Source of the DNA: Garcia nutans | Taxonomy: Eukaryota; Streptophyta; Magnoliopsida; Malpighiales; Euphorbiaceae | DNA: 64,000 bases | Assembly (NCBI GenBank): GCA_947685225.1 | Contig: CANTUV010000053.1 | Coordinates: 3,829,501-3,893,500, forward strand | Direction of reading: 5' to 3' | Shown here: positions 61,470 to 64,000 of the stretch, piece after piece | How positions within the stretch are numbered: the first letter of the stretch is position 1 | How the letters are laid out: each line of letters begins with the position of its first letter | Position numbers and translations under genes: made by a program | Notes under the pieces: model-generated | Database searches by the model: none | Told to the model about the DNA's origin: nothing | Seen by the model: only the letters and a program-made list of their open reading frames with translations

Positions 61470-63551
61470 TGTAGATCTTTAATTTTTGACCCAGTCCAGT
61501 CCAATATATTTTAATTAGTCCAAAATTATTTTTGTATTGTCCAATATATGTTAATTAGTCTAGAACAATTTTTATTATCTTAATTAAATAATATTTGTTT
61601 TAGTATTTAATTTTTATAATTAATAAAAAATAAAAAATAATAATCAAATAAATAAAAATAAAAATAAAAAAATTGGCGACGAAAAATCGACAACGAAAAA
61701 TTTCGTCGCCGAAAAGGGTTGCGGCGAAATGGCGCCCGCAGGATTTTTCTGCGGGCGAAATTGCTTGGCCCCCATTTCGCTCACAGGAAAATTCTGCGAG
61801 CGAAATGATCAGGGTCATTTCTCCCGCAGGAATTTCCCGTGGGGGAAATGGCCGCAAGCCAATTTCGCCCCCCCGCTGCCGCAGCCAACTGCGGCAGCTT
61901 TTTACCCAGCGCAATTTTTCTGCAGCAGTTTTTTTTCGCCAGTGTAATTTTTCTGCAGCAGTTTTTTTCGCCAGCAAAATTTTTCCGACGCAAATTTTTC
62001 GAAACCTAATACAATTAGGTTTTGGTTTTCTTTTCTTAATGAATGTTATATTCCGTGAATAACTAGATTTAACTATAGAAATCTTCTATAAATAAGGACT
62101 AAAACAACACAAAAAAGGGAGCTGAAAATCAGGAAATTTGGAGGAAATTTGAGACCGAAATTGAGGAGGAAAACTTTGAAAGATTTGAGGAATTCCTTCT
62201 GGCAGTGAAATCGATCAAACTGATTGAGAGAAGCAAACAAGCAATTTAATTCATCAAAGGCAGCAAAGCTTATCTTTGTTTTTGTTCATCCAAGAAGAAA
62301 TTTTTGGTGGAACCAACAAACGGAGGTATGCATCAATTGTCTAATTTCTTCACAGTAGCTTAAAATTATTATTATTGTTTCTTAAAATTCTAAAACCCTA
62401 ATTCTAAAACACTAAACCCTTATTCAACTCCAAAACCCAAAACAGTGAACCCTAACTCCCTTAAAACCTAAACTCTAAAGTTTTCTAAACCCTAATTCTT
62501 TAAAACTTTAAAACCATATAAATCTAATTCTACACAGTAAGCTTAGAAAACACAATCCAGTGATCGTAAATCATAAATCTAAATTTTTTAAAGTGTCCAA
62601 AACCTAATCTCATGATTATACATCTCAAACCCTAATTTGGTGAATCAAAGAACTTTACCAACTTTTTAAATCATAAAACTTTTGCTCCATTTCAATTCCA
62701 TTAAAACTCACAGTAGCTTAAACTCATGAATTCCAAAAACCTAAACACATGAAATGAAGAAACTTAAATAGAAACAATAGACCTAAATTGAATCTTTATT
62801 TGCCTTATTCATTTTATATTTGATTATGCTTTGATTTATTTTATATGCTTTAATTTATTTAAGTTCAATGTTTGGTTTATCTAATTTATCATAGATGGAT
62901 GTTTACTTTCTATTGATATTTAGTACCTTTGATGAATGATTTATTTATGATGAATGGTTATTTACTTTTATCGATATATTTAGATTTTCAAATGTTGTAA
63001 GAGGTATATTTCCACTTGGTGGGTACCTCATTGGTTAAATATCATGTAATTTAAATTGCTTTTCCATTTTAGAACCAATGTGAAAGACATGTTTCTACCT
63101 TTCGGTGGGTGTCCTATTTAGGCATGGGATGTAAGGACATGTTTCCATCCTTGGATGGGTGTCCATTTAATTGTTTTGTTTGGACATTGTTTTGATTTTC
63201 AATATATTGATGATTTATTTTTATTGTGTGTACTATGGATAATGTTGTTATATTTAAGAATTTTATAATATTAAGACCTGTAAAGGAGGCCGGTTCCAAT
63301 GAACCGGGTATTGTGGGGGTGCTGGGCCATTTCTCACCTTCCCCACACGTACCCAACTTTCCAAACCCATTAGGGGGTTAGGAATTCCTTAGGAATTGAG
63401 TCATCCACCCCTTTCTTTTTCCCGGCCCATCCGGGTGGCGACTCCATTTTCTCCGGACTTAGGTACGTGTTCTTTAAGGCCCCAAGCCTAAACAGTGCCG
63501 AAGTCGCAAGAACCATTCCACCAGGAGTGGGGGCGAAAATTCCCGCTCACA
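61470..63551 (+). mobile_element. Family-A solo LTR (A3) immediately upstream of the APL-like gene
   Basis: It opens TGTAGATCTTTAATTTTTGA and ends TTCCCGCTCACA, flanked by a perfect ATAGG duplication (61465-61469 and 63552-63556). It is 2082 bp with no internal domain. It has a CG-rich hairpin block (61670-62010), TATAAATA at 62087-62094 (directing transcription away from the gene), many AAACCCTAA-type motifs (62385-62640) and the conserved family-A end. Open frames within it (61600-62062) come from the hairpin block. Confidence 0.95.
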
Positions 63552-63556
63552 ATAGG

Positions 63557-64000
63557 CTAAATAATTATAAAGTCTCTAAGGTTTTGCATATTACACTAGT
63601 CAGTTCTTATATTTTCAACATCTAATTTTTACATCCTCTTATTTTCAAAAATTAAACTGTTTAGTTTTTCCGTTAATATTTTCACCCTAAAAATATTAGT
63701 CAATTGCTTTGATATTATAAAATGATTTATTTACTTTTTCTTTATATATATATTTTTCTTTGTTATTTGTTAAGTCATGCTTATTTTAAATTTTATTTAT
63801 ATTTTTGGCACATAATTTATTTTAATTTTATAAATATTATTAAAAAATAATTTTAAATAATACGAATAATATCTTTTATTTTTTTTCAAACAATCTATAC
63901 ATATCATTTATTTTAATTTTATAGGTATTACTAAAAAAAATAATTTTAAATAATACAAATAATGTCTTTTATTATTTTGCAGACGATCTATATATAAAAT
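63557..64000. other. A/T-rich DNA, no gene seen
   Basis: Original upstream DNA of the APL-like gene before the LTR insertion. A run near 63560-63700 (AAGTCTCTAAGGTTTTGCA and TTTAGTTTTTCCGTTAAT) resembles common plant repeats, but I could not define ends. The remainder is A/T-rich. Confidence 0.4.

Noticed and set aside
61600..62062. Overlapping frames on both strands upstream of the APL-like gene
   Set aside because: They translate the inverted-repeat block of the family-A LTR.

Overview
The window is plant nuclear DNA, almost certainly from a eudicot. It is A/T-rich, has one intron-containing plant gene, and is otherwise filled with LTR retrotransposons, solo LTRs, a Stowaway-type MITE and an endogenous plant pararetrovirus. 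No bacterial, organellar, CRISPR or rRNA/tRNA gene signal was seen. The species cannot be named from the sequence alone.

The only host gene I can support is at 59512-61274 (minus strand): a six-exon MYB-CC (GARP) transcription factor that closely follows Arabidopsis APL (ALTERED PHLOEM DEVELOPMENT). All five introns are GT-AG, the exons join in frame to about 356 residues, and the whole gene looks intact. Its start codon lies only 195 bp from a 2.1-kb solo LTR (61470-63551, target-site duplication ATAGG), so the gene keeps a very short native upstream region.

The rest is a set of nested insertions, many fixed by exact 5-bp target-site duplications. Left part: the 3' end of a gag-only, Tat-like element (1-3943) and its 3' LTR (3944-11533), split by a solo LTR (5721-11061) that is itself split by another (8128-10550). 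Next come a decayed CRM-like Ty3/gypsy element on the minus strand (11536-17283) and the 3' LTR of an older minus-strand element D (17284-18784).

Middle part: a plus-strand Tekay-like chromovirus, element B (18793-52794, TSD CTCCC), landed in the polypurine tract of D. Its 5' LTR has been stretched from about 2.6 kb to 24 kb by four insertions: a solo LTR (19631-21924, TSD TCTTT), a CRM-type solo LTR (22165-23118, TSD ATGTC), a gag-only LTR element C (23586-33480, TSD TGATG) carrying its own nested solo LTR (29802-32811, TSD ATGTC), and a florendovirus-like endogenous pararetrovirus (33870-42618) at a (TA)n run. Its gag carries a further solo LTR (43346-45551, TSD CACCT). The B polyprotein (gag, protease, reverse transcriptase, RNase H, integrase, chromodomain-like tail) is recognisable but full of stops.

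Right part: the tail of D, a small minus-strand LTR element E lacking pol (53286-56510), the Stowaway-like MITE (57052-57301), about 2.2 kb of unassigned DNA 3' of the APL-like gene, then the gene, the solo LTR and an A/T-rich edge. I found no wholly new biological system. The points most worth a second look are the LTR beside the APL promoter, the virus (terminal redundancy at its primer-binding site, hairpin array upstream of its promoter, uncharacterised second ORF), and short ACGGCCGT-type palindrome arrays shared by otherwise different LTR families.
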